From JAJXWB01 sp046349215 (lineage in GTDB: Bacteria > Pseudomonadota > Alphaproteobacteria > Rhizobiales > Beijerinckiaceae): a DNA stretch of 64,000 bases. The stretch covers positions 262,825-326,824 of the forward strand of contig JAXMCV010000005.1 of the NCBI GenBank assembly GCA_046349215.1, read 5' to 3'. Positions 32,689-41,754 of the stretch are shown piece after piece (the stretch's first letter is position 1; every line of letters begins with the position of its first letter). A program made the translations under genes and the position numbers. The notes under the pieces were generated by a model. The model saw only the letters and a program-made list of their open reading frames with translations, searched no databases and was not told the origin of the DNA.

Positions 32689-33903
32689 TCAGACGATTTT
32701 CTTTTCGCGCAACGCGGCGATCTGCTCGGGCGAACGGCCGAGTTCGGCGAGCACGTCGTCCGTGTCCTGACCGAGGCGCGGCGGCGCGCGATGCTCCACC
32801 GGCGTCTTCGAAAGGTTGATGGGCGAACGCACGAGCCGCACGTCCTGGCCGCTGCCATGCGGCAGCGCGATGGCAAGGCGGCGATGGCGCACCTGCGCGT
32901 CGGCGAAGACCTCGTGCATGTGGTTGATCGGCCCGCACGGCACATTGGCCTTCGCGCAACGCGCGACCCAATAGGCGGTCGGCATCGGCTTCAGGAGAGG
33001 CTGTATGATGTCGCGCAATTCGTAGCGCCGCGCGAAGCGTTCCGTATTGTTGACGAAGCGCGGGTCGTCGGCGAGTTCCGGCGCGTCGATCAGCGCGGCG
33101 AAGGCCCGGAATTGCGCATCGTTCGACACGGCGATGATGACGCTGCCGTCCGAGGTCTCGAAGGAATCCGACGGGGCCACCACGGCGTTGGTATTGCCGG
33201 AGCGCTTGGGCACCTTGCCGTTCATCAGGAAACCGACCGCGAGATTGGCGTTGAGCGCGACGGCGGAATCCAGCATGGCGGCGTCGATGAACTGGCCTTC
33301 GCCCGACTCGCGCCGATGCATCAGCGCCGCCAGGATCGCGATGGCCGCATAGAGGCCCGTCACCATGTCGGTGAGCGGGATCGCGGTCCGCAGGGGCGAG
33401 GAGCCCGGCGCGCCCTCGGGCTGGCCGTTGGTGCTCATGAGGCCCGACAGCGCCTGCATGACGAAATCATAGGCGGGACGGGCGGCGTAAGGACCATCGT
33501 GGCCGAAGCCGGTGATCGAGCAATAGACGATGTCGGGGCGAGCGGCCCTGATGCCTTCGTAGTCGAGGCCATACTTGCCGAGCGTGCCCGCCTTGAAGTT
33601 CTCGACGAAGACGTCGCAGGTCGCGGCGAGTTCGCGCACGATGCGCGCGCCCTCCTCGCTCGCTAGATCCAGCGTGATCGAACGCTTGCCGCGATTGCAG
33701 GCCATGAAGATGGCGCTGTCGTTGGTTGGCTGGTTTTCCGCATCCGGCAGGAACGGTCCCATCGACCGCGTGTCGTCGCCGGGGCCGGCGCGTTCCACCT
33801 TGATGACCTCGGCGCCGAGATCGGCCAGCACCTGTGTGCACCACGGACCCGAGACGACGCGTGAAATATCGAGGACGCGCACGCCCGCCAGAACGCCAGC
33901 CAT
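32689..33903 (-). CDS. CaiB/BaiF family (class III) CoA transferase
   Basis: A 404-residue enzyme that moves CoA between carboxylic acids. The start MAGVLAGVRVLDISRVVSGP at 33903 has GGGAGG upstream. Conserved elements are GAEVIKVERAGPGDDTR, FMACNRGKRSITLDL, FVENFKAGTLGKYGLDY and YCSITGFGHDGPYA; the catalytic aspartate is D179 in PLTDMVTGLYA. C-terminal half with VPCGPINHMHEVFADAQV is normal. Its acyl substrate cannot be told from sequence. Confidence 0.9.
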   Translation of the reverse strand: MAGVLAGVRVLDISRVVSGPWCTQVLADLGAEVIKVERAGPGDDTRSMGPFLPDAENQPTNDSAIFMACNRGKRSITLDLASEEGARIVRELAATCDVFVENFKAGTLGKYGLDYEGIRAARPDIVYCSITGFGHDGPYAARPAYDFVMQALSGLMSTNGQPEGAPGSSPLRTAIPLTDMVTGLYAAIAILAALMHRRESGEGQFIDAAMLDSAVALNANLAVGFLMNGKVPKRSGNTNAVVAPSDSFETSDGSVIIAVSNDAQFRAFAALIDAPELADDPRFVNNTERFARRYELRDIIQPLLKPMPTAYWVARCAKANVPCGPINHMHEVFADAQVRHRRLAIALPHGSGQDVRLVRSPINLSKTPVEHRAPPRLGQDTDDVLAELGRSPEQIAALREKKIV

Positions 33904-34064
33904 TTTTCCTCCCGAGGGAAATCCGTTGTCTTTCAGACAACAATAGGCAAAAGCGGCGCGCTCCTCCAGAGATGGATCGAATTGCGCGGATCTTCTTAGG
34001 GTTTCCAATGTGTTTATGCGGGAACCTGCGACATCGCTGGGGCGCGAAGGGAGGGAGTAGCGCG

Positions 34065-34247
34065 ATGCCGAGGGTGCCTTTCGATGTCGCCAGAAACTTC
34101 CGGCGCGGGAAGACGCCGGAGGAAACGGCCGGGCTCTACGACGTCAAGCCCTTGAAGCCCGTGCGATGGGACCTGGGCTCCATCCTCGCCATGGCCTTCG
34201 CGGCCGGCGTGATCGTCATCGCCCTGCACAGAAACGGCGTGATCTGA
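34065..34247 (+). CDS. Small single-helix membrane protein, 60 residues
   Basis: Starts MPRVPFDVARNFRRGKTPEE behind GGGAGGGAG. A basic and polar N-terminal half is followed by one membrane helix (GSILAMAFAAGVIVIALHRN). It points right, between two leftward genes. No family recognised; it looks like a conserved small protein because the ribosome site and frame are clean. Confidence 0.55.
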   Translation: MPRVPFDVARNFRRGKTPEETAGLYDVKPLKPVRWDLGSILAMAFAAGVIVIALHRNGVI

Positions 34248-34267
34248 GGCGTCGCCGTATAGGGCGA

Positions 34268-35248
34268 TCAGCCCGCGTTCGCGGCGCGGCGTTCGCGCAA
34301 TTTCCGGAAGTCGTCGCCAGCGTGGTGCGAAGACCGCGTCAGCGGCGTCGCCGAGACCAGCAGGAAGCCCTTGGAATAGGCCACCGTCTCATAGGCCTTG
34401 AATTCCTCCGGGGTGACGAAGGCCATCACTTCATGGTGCTTGCGCGTCGGCTGCAGGTACTGGCCGATCGTGAGGAAATCGACGTCGGCCGAGCGCAGGT
34501 CGTCCATCAGTTGCAGCACTTCGTTGCGCTCTTCACCGAGGCCGACCATGATTCCCGACTTGGTGAAGATGCCCGGATCGAGTTCCTTCACGCGCTGCAG
34601 AAGCCGGATCGAATGGAAATAGCGGGCGCCGGGACGCACCGTCAGATAGTTCGACGGCACCGTCTCCAGATTGTGGTTGAACACGTCGGGACGCGCGGCG
34701 ACGACCACTTCGAGCGCGCCGTCCTTGCGCAGGAAGTCCGGCGTGAGGATTTCGACCGTGGTCGCCGGGCTCGCGGCGCGGATGGCCGCGATGGTCGCCG
34801 CGAAATGCGCGGCGCCGCCGTCGGAAAGATCGTCGCGGTCGACCGAGGTGACGACGACATGCTCGAGGCCGAGCTTGGCGACGGCGTCGGCGACCTTGGC
34901 GGGTTCGTCGGCGTCGAGCGGCGCCGGCAGGCCGGTGCGCACGTTGCAGAAGGCGCAGGCGCGCGTGCACGTGTCGCCCATGATCATGAATGTCGCGTGC
35001 TTCTTCTCCCAGCACTCGCCGACATTCGGACAGCCGGCTTCCTCGCAGACCGTGACGAGCTTGTTCTCGCGCACGATGCGGTTCGTCTCGGCCCACTTGG
35101 CCGACCCCGGCGCCTTGACGCGGATCCAGGCAGGCTTGCGATGCACGGGCTTGTCGGGCCGGCCGGCTTTCTCCGGATGGCGCGGCGCGGCTTCGCCTTC
35201 GCTCTTGCGACGCGGATCGTTGTTCAGGAGATCGACGACAACCGACAT
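34268..35248 (-). CDS. lipA: Lipoyl synthase
   Basis: A 326-residue radical-SAM enzyme that inserts two sulfur atoms into octanoyl groups on lipoyl domains. Both iron-sulfur clusters are visible: auxiliary cluster C68, C73, C79 in VCEEAGCPNVGECW, and radical-SAM cluster C94-x3-C98-x2-C101 in DTCTRACAFCNVRTG. Also DRDDLSDGGA, HNLETVP and the C-terminal serine in RSSHHAGDDF. It lies downstream of lpdA on the same strand and serves the PdhB and PdhC lipoyl domains encoded next door. Confidence 0.97.
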   Translation of the reverse strand: MSVVVDLLNNDPRRKSEGEAAPRHPEKAGRPDKPVHRKPAWIRVKAPGSAKWAETNRIVRENKLVTVCEEAGCPNVGECWEKKHATFMIMGDTCTRACAFCNVRTGLPAPLDADEPAKVADAVAKLGLEHVVVTSVDRDDLSDGGAAHFAATIAAIRAASPATTVEILTPDFLRKDGALEVVVAARPDVFNHNLETVPSNYLTVRPGARYFHSIRLLQRVKELDPGIFTKSGIMVGLGEERNEVLQLMDDLRSADVDFLTIGQYLQPTRKHHEVMAFVTPEEFKAYETVAYSKGFLLVSATPLTRSSHHAGDDFRKLRERRAANAG

Positions 35249-35313
35249 GGAAAACCCGGCCCTGCGCCTTGCGGCAGGATGAGCGCCCTATATAGGCCCG
35301 GCCGCCGCCGACC

Positions 35314-35619
35314 TCAATTCGGCGGGCCGCCCGGCCCCCGCTGATTCTGGGGGTGCAGCGCCTGCCAGATGAACAGGATGACGATCGAGCCGACGAGCGC
35401 CGCCAGGAAATGCGACCACTTGCCGACGAGCTGGACGCCGGCGAGTTGCGCGAACTGGGAGCCCAGCCACGATCCGCAGACGCCGATCAGGATGTTCGTG
35501 AACAGCCAGTGGCGGCGTCCGGTCACCATGCCGGCGATCCAGCCGGCAAATCCCCCGATAATGACGAGAGCGACGAAACTCACCCCGGGCGTGCCGAGCA
35601 CGCCGAGCTGCTGATCCAT
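35314..35619 (-). CDS. GlsB/YeaQ/YmgE-family membrane protein
   Basis: A 101-residue protein with three to four membrane helices and the family pattern GGFAGWIAGMVTGRRHWLFT, then IGVCGSWLGSQ and LVGSIVILFIWQAL, formerly called transglycosylase-associated protein. Role in envelope stress is suspected in the family but not settled. It is placed between lpdA and lipA, 65 bases before lipA. Confidence 0.82.
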   Translation of the reverse strand: MDQQLGVLGTPGVSFVALVIIGGFAGWIAGMVTGRRHWLFTNILIGVCGSWLGSQFAQLAGVQLVGKWSHFLAALVGSIVILFIWQALHPQNQRGPGGPPN

Positions 35620-35691
35620 GGCTAGCCTCTATGGCGCATCCCGACGCTCCTGATCTGGCCGGACAAGGTCCGCGTCGTATGTGCATAGTGA

Positions 35692-37131
35692 CTACATATG
35701 GATCACCCGTCCATAGGCGTCGAGAACGCTCTCGTGCATCATCTCGGAGAGCGTGGGATGCGGGAAGACCGTGTGCATCAGTTCTTCCTCTGTCGTCTCC
35801 AGGTTCATGGCGACGACGAAGCCCTGGATGAGTTCGGTCACCTCGGCGCCTACCATGTGGGCGCCGAGCAGCTTGCCGGTCTTCGCGTCGAACACGGTCT
35901 TTACCATGCCGTCCGGCTCGCCGAGCGCGATCGCCTTGCCGTTGCCGGTGAAATTGAAGCGCCCGACCTTCACTTCGTAGCCCGCCGCCTTGGCCTTTGC
36001 TTCCGTCAGACCGACGGAGGCCACCTGCGGGTTGCAATAGGTGCAGCCGGGGATCATCGACTTTTCCATGGGGTGCGTGTGCAGGCCCTTGATCGTCTCG
36101 ACGCAGATGACGCCCTCGTGCTCGGCCTTGTGCGCGAGCATCGGCGGCCCGGCGACGTCGCCGATGGCATAGATCCCCTTGATGTTCGTGCGGCCGTAGC
36201 CGTCTATGACGACGCAGCCGCGATCGATCTTCACGCCGAGGCCTTCCAGCCCGAGATTTTCGATGTTCCCGACAACGCCGACAGCCGAGATCATCCGCTC
36301 GGCGGTAATCGTCTGCGTCTTGCCCTTGTCGTCCTCGAGCGTCGCGGTGACGGAGTTCGCGGATTTCTCGACCTTCGTCACCTTGGTCGACAGCAGGATT
36401 TTCAGGCCGAGCTTTTCGAACCGCTTCTGCGCGACCTTGGCGATCTCCGCGTCTTCCACCGGCATGACCTGCGGCAGCACTTCGACGACCGTCACTTCCG
36501 CGCCCATCTGGCGATAGAAGGAGGCGAATTCGATGCCGATGGCGCCCGACCCCATGACGAGCAGCGATTTCGGAAAGGCTTCCGGCTTCATCGCCTCGAA
36601 ATAGGTCCAGATCAGCTTGCCGTCCGGCTCGATGCCCGGCAGCACGCGCGGGCGCGCGCCCGTCGCGACGATGATGTGTTTCGCCTGGAACGTTCCCTCG
36701 CCGAGCACGCCCTTGGGGATCGGGTTCTGCGGCTGCACGACCGGCTTCTTGCTGGCCGAAACCCGCACTTCGCCGACCTTCGGAATGAAGGCCTCGCCCC
36801 AGATCACGTCGACCTTGTTCTTCTTGAGCAGGAAGGCGACGCCGCCGTTCAATTGCTGCGACACCTGGCGCGAACGCTTGACGACGGCCGCGGGATCCGG
36901 CGCGACCTTGCCTTCGATCTTCAGGCCGTAGGCGCTGGCGTGTTCGGCGTAATGCAGGATTTCGGCGGAGCGCAGCAGCGCCTTGGTGGGGATGCAGCCC
37001 CAGTTGAGGCAGATGCCGCCGAGATGTTCGCGTTCGACCACGGCCGTCTTGAAGCCGAGCTGGGCTGCGCGGATTGCGGCGACATAACCGCCGGGACCGC
37101 CGCCGATGACGATGATGTCGTAGGCGCTCAT
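35692..37131 (-). CDS. lpdA: Dihydrolipoyl dehydrogenase (E3 of pyruvate dehydrogenase)
   Basis: A 479-residue flavoenzyme. FAD site VIGGGPGGYVAAIRAAQ, redox disulfide C41-x4-C46 in GGICLNWGCIPTKA, NAD site VMGSGAIGIEFASFY, second FAD motif GIYAIGDVAGPPMLAHKAEH, and catalytic H458-E463 in PHPTLSEMMHES. It re-oxidises dihydrolipoyl groups on PdhC with NAD as acceptor. It starts 10 bases after the pdhC stop and closes the pdh operon. Somewhat longer than average owing to an insert around residues 125-140. Confidence 0.96.
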   Translation of the reverse strand: MSAYDIIVIGGGPGGYVAAIRAAQLGFKTAVVEREHLGGICLNWGCIPTKALLRSAEILHYAEHASAYGLKIEGKVAPDPAAVVKRSRQVSQQLNGGVAFLLKKNKVDVIWGEAFIPKVGEVRVSASKKPVVQPQNPIPKGVLGEGTFQAKHIIVATGARPRVLPGIEPDGKLIWTYFEAMKPEAFPKSLLVMGSGAIGIEFASFYRQMGAEVTVVEVLPQVMPVEDAEIAKVAQKRFEKLGLKILLSTKVTKVEKSANSVTATLEDDKGKTQTITAERMISAVGVVGNIENLGLEGLGVKIDRGCVVIDGYGRTNIKGIYAIGDVAGPPMLAHKAEHEGVICVETIKGLHTHPMEKSMIPGCTYCNPQVASVGLTEAKAKAAGYEVKVGRFNFTGNGKAIALGEPDGMVKTVFDAKTGKLLGAHMVGAEVTELIQGFVVAMNLETTEEELMHTVFPHPTLSEMMHESVLDAYGRVIHM

Positions 37132-37141
37132 GATCGTGCCC

Positions 37142-38461
37142 TCAAACCAGCATGCCCATCGGATTTTCGATGTAGCGGCGGAAAGCCGCCAGCAATTCCG
37201 CGCCGAGCGCGCCGTCGACCGCGCGATGATCGGTCGAGAGCGTCACGCTCATCATGTCGGCGACGGCGGGCGCGCCGTTCTTGACGATGACGCGCTTCTC
37301 GCCGGCGCCGACCGCAAGGATCGTGGCGTGCGGCGGGTTGATGACGGCGGAGAAATTCTTGATGCCGAACATGCCGAGATTGGAAACCGCGCTCGAGCCG
37401 CCCTGGTATTCCTCCGGCTTGAGCTTCCGCGCTTTCGCGCGCGCCGCGTAATCCTTCATCTCGTTTGAAATGGCCGACAGCGTCTTCGTCTCCGCCTTGC
37501 GGATGACCGGCGTGATGAGGCCGCCGGGGATCGAGACGGCGACGCCGACGTCGCACGACTTGTGCTTCAGCATCGCCGTGTCGGTCCACGAGACATTGGC
37601 GTCCGGTACGTCGCGCAAAGCCAGCGCCAGCGCCTTGATGACGAAATCGTTGACCGAGACCTTGTAGGCGGGCTTGCCGTCCTTGTCCTTCGGCGCGGCC
37701 GAATTGATCTGCTCGCGCAGGGCAAGAAGCGCATTCAGTTCGCAGTCGATCGTCAGATAGAAATGCGGGATCGTCGACTTCGCTTCCGTCAGGCGGCGAG
37801 CGATCGTCTTGCGCATGTTGTCGTGCGGGATTTCCTCGAAGGATCCCGGCTCGAACAATTTGCGCACCGTATCGCCCGACATGGCCTGCGGCGCAGGCGC
37901 GGCGGCAGGCGTCGCGGACTGCGTGGCGGCGGGCGCGGGCTTCGCCGTTCCGCCGGAAACCGCCGCCTTGACGTCGCGCTCGACGACGCGGCCATGCGGG
38001 CCGGTGCCCTTGATCGCCGCAAGATCGATATTGGCTTCCTTCGCCAGGCGACGCGCCAGAGGCGAGGAGAAGACGCGCGCGCCGCTGGCCACGGGAGCGG
38101 CGGGGGCCGCCGCAGGCGCGGCGACGGGCGCAGGGGCCGGCGCAGCGGCCGGCGCCGGAGCGGCGGCGGCCTTGGGCGCTGGCGCCGGCGCAGCCGAAGC
38201 GGCGGCGCTGGCGTCCTCGCCCTCGCCCGCGATGACGGCGATCGGCTGGTTGACCGGCACGTCTTCCGTGCCTTCGGCGACGAGGATCTTGGCGAGCACG
38301 CCTTCATCCACGGCTTCGACTTCCATCGTCGCCTTGTCGGTCTCGATCTCGGCGATCACGTCGCCGGACTTGACCGTGTCGCCTTCCTTCTTGAGCCATT
38401 TGGTGAGGTTGCCCTTCTCCATCGTCGGCGAAAGGGCGGGCATGAGAATGTTGGTCGGCAT
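37142..38461 (-). CDS. pdhC: Pyruvate dehydrogenase E2, dihydrolipoamide acetyltransferase
   Basis: A 439-residue core subunit. Residues 1-80 are a lipoyl domain with lipoylated K43 in IETDKATMEVE; an alanine-proline linker follows; the peripheral-subunit-binding domain is about 140-175 (SSPLARRLAKEANIDLAAIK); the catalytic domain is about 205-439 with the active histidine in STDHRAVDGALGA. It transfers acetyl groups to CoA and forms the core of the complex. Only one lipoyl domain is present; its sequence is nearly the same as that of PdhB. The DUF5076 gene lies 9 bases upstream. Confidence 0.96.
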   Translation of the reverse strand: MPTNILMPALSPTMEKGNLTKWLKKEGDTVKSGDVIAEIETDKATMEVEAVDEGVLAKILVAEGTEDVPVNQPIAVIAGEGEDASAAASAAPAPAPKAAAAPAPAAAPAPAPVAAPAAAPAAPVASGARVFSSPLARRLAKEANIDLAAIKGTGPHGRVVERDVKAAVSGGTAKPAPAATQSATPAAAPAPQAMSGDTVRKLFEPGSFEEIPHDNMRKTIARRLTEAKSTIPHFYLTIDCELNALLALREQINSAAPKDKDGKPAYKVSVNDFVIKALALALRDVPDANVSWTDTAMLKHKSCDVGVAVSIPGGLITPVIRKAETKTLSAISNEMKDYAARAKARKLKPEEYQGGSSAVSNLGMFGIKNFSAVINPPHATILAVGAGEKRVIVKNGAPAVADMMSVTLSTDHRAVDGALGAELLAAFRRYIENPMGMLV

Positions 38462-38470
38462 CGTCGGCCC

Positions 38471-38764
38471 TCAATTCATGGCTGAGGTGGCGCCGAAATC
38501 GGTCGGGCGCGACCATTCGGCGTCGAGCATGTCCTTGATGGATTCCAGCGCTTCTTCCTCCGAGACCTGCGTCTCGAGCGCGTAGATGCGCGCGGCGTGG
38601 CGCGCGAGGTCGGCGAGCAGCACGCCCCATGTGCCGCAATCGTCGAACGAACGGCGCAATGAGACGCTCAGGCCGCCGTCGACGACGAAGCAGCGCAGCA
38701 CTTCGTGGCCGCCCTTCTCGCGGGCGTCCGGCGGCGCGTCGAGTTCGTGGAGTTCATCCGCCAT
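38471..38764 (-). CDS. DUF5076 domain protein inside the pdh operon
   Basis: A 97-residue protein starting MADELHELDAPPDAREKGGH. The fold-defining stretch VLRCFVVDGGLSVSLRRSFD followed by WGVLLADLARHAARIY fits DUF5076. It lies three bases after pdhB and nine before pdhC on the same strand, so it is co-translated with the complex. Known in Rhizobiales at this place; a role in assembly or control of pyruvate dehydrogenase is inferred from position only. Confidence 0.78.
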   Translation of the reverse strand: MADELHELDAPPDAREKGGHEVLRCFVVDGGLSVSLRRSFDDCGTWGVLLADLARHAARIYALETQVSEEEALESIKDMLDAEWSRPTDFGATSAMN

Positions 38765-38767
38765 GGA

Positions 38768-40141
38768 TCACCGGTACAGGACGGCTTTGGCCGCCGCGAC
38801 GACCTCGCCGACGTTCGGCAGCGCCAGTTTCTCGAGATTGGCGGCATAGGGCATCGGCACGTCCTTGCCGGTGACGCGCACGACCGGCGCATCGAGATAA
38901 TCGAAGGCCTCCATCATGACGCGCGCCGCGATCTCGGCGCCGACGCCGGACTGCGGCCAGCCTTCTTCCACCGTCACGCAGCGGCCGGTCTTGATGACGG
39001 ACGCGACGACCGTCTCGGTGTCCATCGGACGAATGGTGCGCAGGTCGATGACTTCGGCGTGGATGTCTTCCTTGGCGAGTTCGTCGGCTGCCTTCAGCGC
39101 ATAGGTCATGCCGATCGACCAGGAGACGATCGTCACGTGATCGCCCTTGCGCGCGACGCGCGCCTTGCCGATCGGCAGGACGAAATCGTCGAGGCGCGGC
39201 ACGTCGAACGACTGGCCGTAGAGGATTTCGTTTTCGAGGAAGACGACCGGGTTCGGATCGCGGATCGCCGCCTTCAGCAGGCCCTTGGCGTCGGCCGCCG
39301 TGTAGGGCGCGACGACCTTGAGGCCGGGAACGTTGGAATACCAGGCGGCGTAATCCTGGCTGTGCTGCGCGCCGACGCGCGCGGCGGCGCCGTTCGGTCC
39401 GCGGAACACGATGGACGCGCCCATCTGGCCGCCCGACATGTAGAGCGTCTTGGCGGCGGAATTGATGATGTGGTCGATCGCCTGCATGGCGAAGTTGAAC
39501 GTCATGAACTCGACGATCGGCTTCAGTCCCGCCATTGCCGCGCCGACGCCCATGCCGGCGAAACCGTGTTCGGTGATCGGCGTGTCGACGACGCGCTTGG
39601 CGCCGAACTCCTGCAGCAGGCCCTGCGTTATCTTGTAGGCGCCCTGGTATTCGGCGACTTCCTCGCCCATCACGAAAACGGAATCGTCGCGGCGCATTTC
39701 CTCGGCCATGGCGTCGCGCAAGGCCTCGCGCACCGTCATCGAGGCGAGCGGCGTACCATCGGGCCATTCCGGGGCTTCAGGCAGAGCGGGCGTCTTTGGC
39801 GCAGCCGGCGCCTTCTCGATCGTGGGGGCGGACGCAGCGGCCGGCGCGCTGGCGGGCGCGGCGGCGGCCGGCGCAGCGGCAGCGGCGCTGGCGTCCTCGC
39901 CTTCGCCGGCGATGACGGCGATCGGCGTGTTGACCTTCACGTTTTCCGCGCCGGCAGGAACGAGGATCTTCGCCAGCACGCCTTCATCGACGGCTTCGAC
40001 TTCCATCGTCGCCTTGTCGGTTTCGATTTCGGCGATCACGTCGCCGGACTTGATGACGTCGCCTTCGTTCTTGAGCCATTTGGCGAGCGTGCCCTCCTCC
40101 ATCGTGGGGGAAAGGGCCGGCATGAGGATGTTCGTCGGCAT
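38768..40141 (-). CDS. pdhB: Pyruvate dehydrogenase E1 beta subunit with N-terminal lipoyl domain
   Basis: A 457-residue subunit. Residues 1-80 are a full lipoyl domain (K43 in IETDKATMEVE), which standard PdhB lacks; after an alanine-proline linker, residues about 130-457 are the transketolase-like E1 beta subunit (TVREALRDAMAEEMRRDDSV, FVMGEEVAEYQGAYKITQGL, GFAGMGVGAAMAGLKPIVEF). It works with PdhA to decarboxylate pyruvate with thiamine diphosphate. The hybrid form is typical of alphaproteobacteria. It lies 57 bases downstream of pdhA. Confidence 0.96.
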   Translation of the reverse strand: MPTNILMPALSPTMEEGTLAKWLKNEGDVIKSGDVIAEIETDKATMEVEAVDEGVLAKILVPAGAENVKVNTPIAVIAGEGEDASAAAAAPAAAAPASAPAAASAPTIEKAPAAPKTPALPEAPEWPDGTPLASMTVREALRDAMAEEMRRDDSVFVMGEEVAEYQGAYKITQGLLQEFGAKRVVDTPITEHGFAGMGVGAAMAGLKPIVEFMTFNFAMQAIDHIINSAAKTLYMSGGQMGASIVFRGPNGAAARVGAQHSQDYAAWYSNVPGLKVVAPYTAADAKGLLKAAIRDPNPVVFLENEILYGQSFDVPRLDDFVLPIGKARVARKGDHVTIVSWSIGMTYALKAADELAKEDIHAEVIDLRTIRPMDTETVVASVIKTGRCVTVEEGWPQSGVGAEIAARVMMEAFDYLDAPVVRVTGKDVPMPYAANLEKLALPNVGEVVAAAKAVLYR

Positions 40142-40198
40142 CGGCGGATCTCGCGTGATATGCGGGGACGGCGCTGGCGCTCGGCCGGCGCCGGCGCG

Positions 40199-41215
40199 TC
40201 AGAGCAGGATGTCGGTGTAGAGTTCGGACGGATCGGGTTCGGGATTCTGCGTCGCGAATTCCGCGGATTCCGAGACGATCGCGCGCACCTGCGCATCGAT
40301 CTTCTTCAGATCGTCCTCGCTCGTTCCGGACTTGAGCAGACGCGCGCGCACCTGCTCGATCGGATCGTGCTCCTCGCGCATCTTCTGCACTTCTTCCTTG
40401 GAGCGGTATTTCGCGGGATCGGACATCGAATGTCCACGATAGCGATAGGTCTGCATCTCGAGGATGTATGGACCGTGGCCGTCGCGGCAGTGCTGCATGG
40501 CCTTTTCGGCTGCGGCCTTCACGGCGCGCACGTCCATGCCGTCGACCTGCTCGCCTGGAATGTTGAACGCCATGCCGCGCTTGGAAAAATCGGCGAGCGC
40601 AGAGGAACGCGTCACCGACGTGCCCATCGCATAGCGATTGTTCTCGACGATGAAGATGACGGGCAGCTTCCACAACGAGGCCATGTTGAAGCTCTCGTAG
40701 ACCTGGCCCTGGTTTGCCGCGCCGTCGCCGAAATACGTCAGCGAGACCTTCTTGTCGTCGCGGTACCAGTTGGCGAAGGCCAGGCCGGTTCCCAGAGCCA
40801 CCTGCGCGCCGACGATGCCGTGCCCGCCGAAGAAGTTCTTCTCCTTCGAGAACATGTGCATCGAGCCGCCCTTGCCCTTCGACAGGCCGTCGCGGCGTCC
40901 GGTCAGTTCGGCCATGACGCCTTTCGGGTCGAGGCCGCAGGCCAGCATGTGGCCATGGTCGCGATAGGAGGTGATGGTCTGGTCGCCGTCCTTCGCCGCC
41001 ATGGCGACGCCGACGACGACGGCTTCCTGACCGATGTAGAGATGGCAGAAGCCGCCGATCAGGCCCATGCCGTACATCTGGCCGGCCTTTTCCTCGAAAC
41101 GCCGGATCAGCAGCATTTCGCGATAGGCGAAAAGATCCTCTTCGGTCGTGAAGGCCGCAGGCTCGCCGGACGTGGCTTCGCCTTTCGCAGATCGCGATTT
41201 CGATACGCCCGCCAT
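40199..41215 (-). CDS. pdhA: Pyruvate dehydrogenase E1 alpha subunit
   Basis: A 338-residue subunit. The start MAGVSKSRSAKGEATSGEPA at 41215 follows GAGGGAG; the longer frame has no support. The thiamine diphosphate motif is GDGAANQGQVYESFNMASLW to N in ENNRYAMGTS; substrate region YRDHGHMLACG; phosphorylation-loop equivalent YRYRGHSMSDPAKYR. First gene of the pdhA-pdhB-DUF5076-pdhC-lpdA operon. About 160 bases separate it from ftsB, so it may have its own promoter there. Confidence 0.96.
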   Translation of the reverse strand: MAGVSKSRSAKGEATSGEPAAFTTEEDLFAYREMLLIRRFEEKAGQMYGMGLIGGFCHLYIGQEAVVVGVAMAAKDGDQTITSYRDHGHMLACGLDPKGVMAELTGRRDGLSKGKGGSMHMFSKEKNFFGGHGIVGAQVALGTGLAFANWYRDDKKVSLTYFGDGAANQGQVYESFNMASLWKLPVIFIVENNRYAMGTSVTRSSALADFSKRGMAFNIPGEQVDGMDVRAVKAAAEKAMQHCRDGHGPYILEMQTYRYRGHSMSDPAKYRSKEEVQKMREEHDPIEQVRARLLKSGTSEDDLKKIDAQVRAIVSESAEFATQNPEPDPSELYTDILL

Positions 41216-41378
41216 GACGCTCCCTCGAATGTTTCCTTGGTTGGCAACATAGCGCAGGGCTGCGGAATTGACGAGACGGCGCCAATAGAGCCGATCAGGC
41301 CTCATGGCCTTGATTTCACGCGAAATTATTCGATTAACTCGAATTCAGTTTATCGACAGATGTTAACCGAAGACGAGT

Positions 41379-41693
41379 TTATTTTTGTGGCGAGAGGATA
41401 ACGACCTCGTTCCGGTGGGTCCGGCCGAGTTCCACCCTCGCCTGCTCGTCCAGCACGTCACGGTCGATTTCCTCGCCGCGCACCAGATCGATCTTGCGCT
41501 TCCAGTCTGCGCGCTCCGCACGCAATGCGTCCAGCGAGGATTGCAGGGCGGCGACACGATCGCTGTACTCGTCGCGCATCTTCAGGCCGCGCTGACCGTT
41601 GAGGGCGTGCCAGAGAAAATAGCCGGAGACGAGCGCCGCGAAGCAATAGAAGCATACAGGAACGATGTAGGCGCGCAGCCGCAGCGAGAGCAT
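41379..41693 (-). CDS. ftsB: Cell-division protein FtsB/DivIC family
   Basis: A 104-residue bitopic protein. Start at MLSLRLRAYIV (41693). One membrane helix (AYIVPVCFYCFAALVSGYFL) is followed by a coiled coil in the periplasm (YSDRVAALQSSLDALRAERA) and the septum-formation-initiator ending DVLDEQARVELGRTHRNEVV. It bridges FtsL and FtsQ in the divisome. Lies upstream of pdhA as in other Rhizobiales. Confidence 0.88.
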   Translation of the reverse strand: MLSLRLRAYIVPVCFYCFAALVSGYFLWHALNGQRGLKMRDEYSDRVAALQSSLDALRAERADWKRKIDLVRGEEIDRDVLDEQARVELGRTHRNEVVILSPQK

Positions 41694-41754
41694 GCCGCAG
41701 AATGCGCGCGGCGTGGTTAGCGATGCGTTAACGAAGACGAAATTCGCCGCGTTT

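Noticed and set aside
35698..37284. A 528-residue frame on the plus strand
   Set aside because: Antisense shadow of lpdA; histidine- and arginine-rich composition with no recognisable domain.
38705..41401. An 898-residue open frame on the plus strand across the pyruvate dehydrogenase genes
   Set aside because: It is exactly antisense to pdhB and pdhA, which match known families in full. Long antisense frames are expected in GC-rich genes with strong third-position bias.
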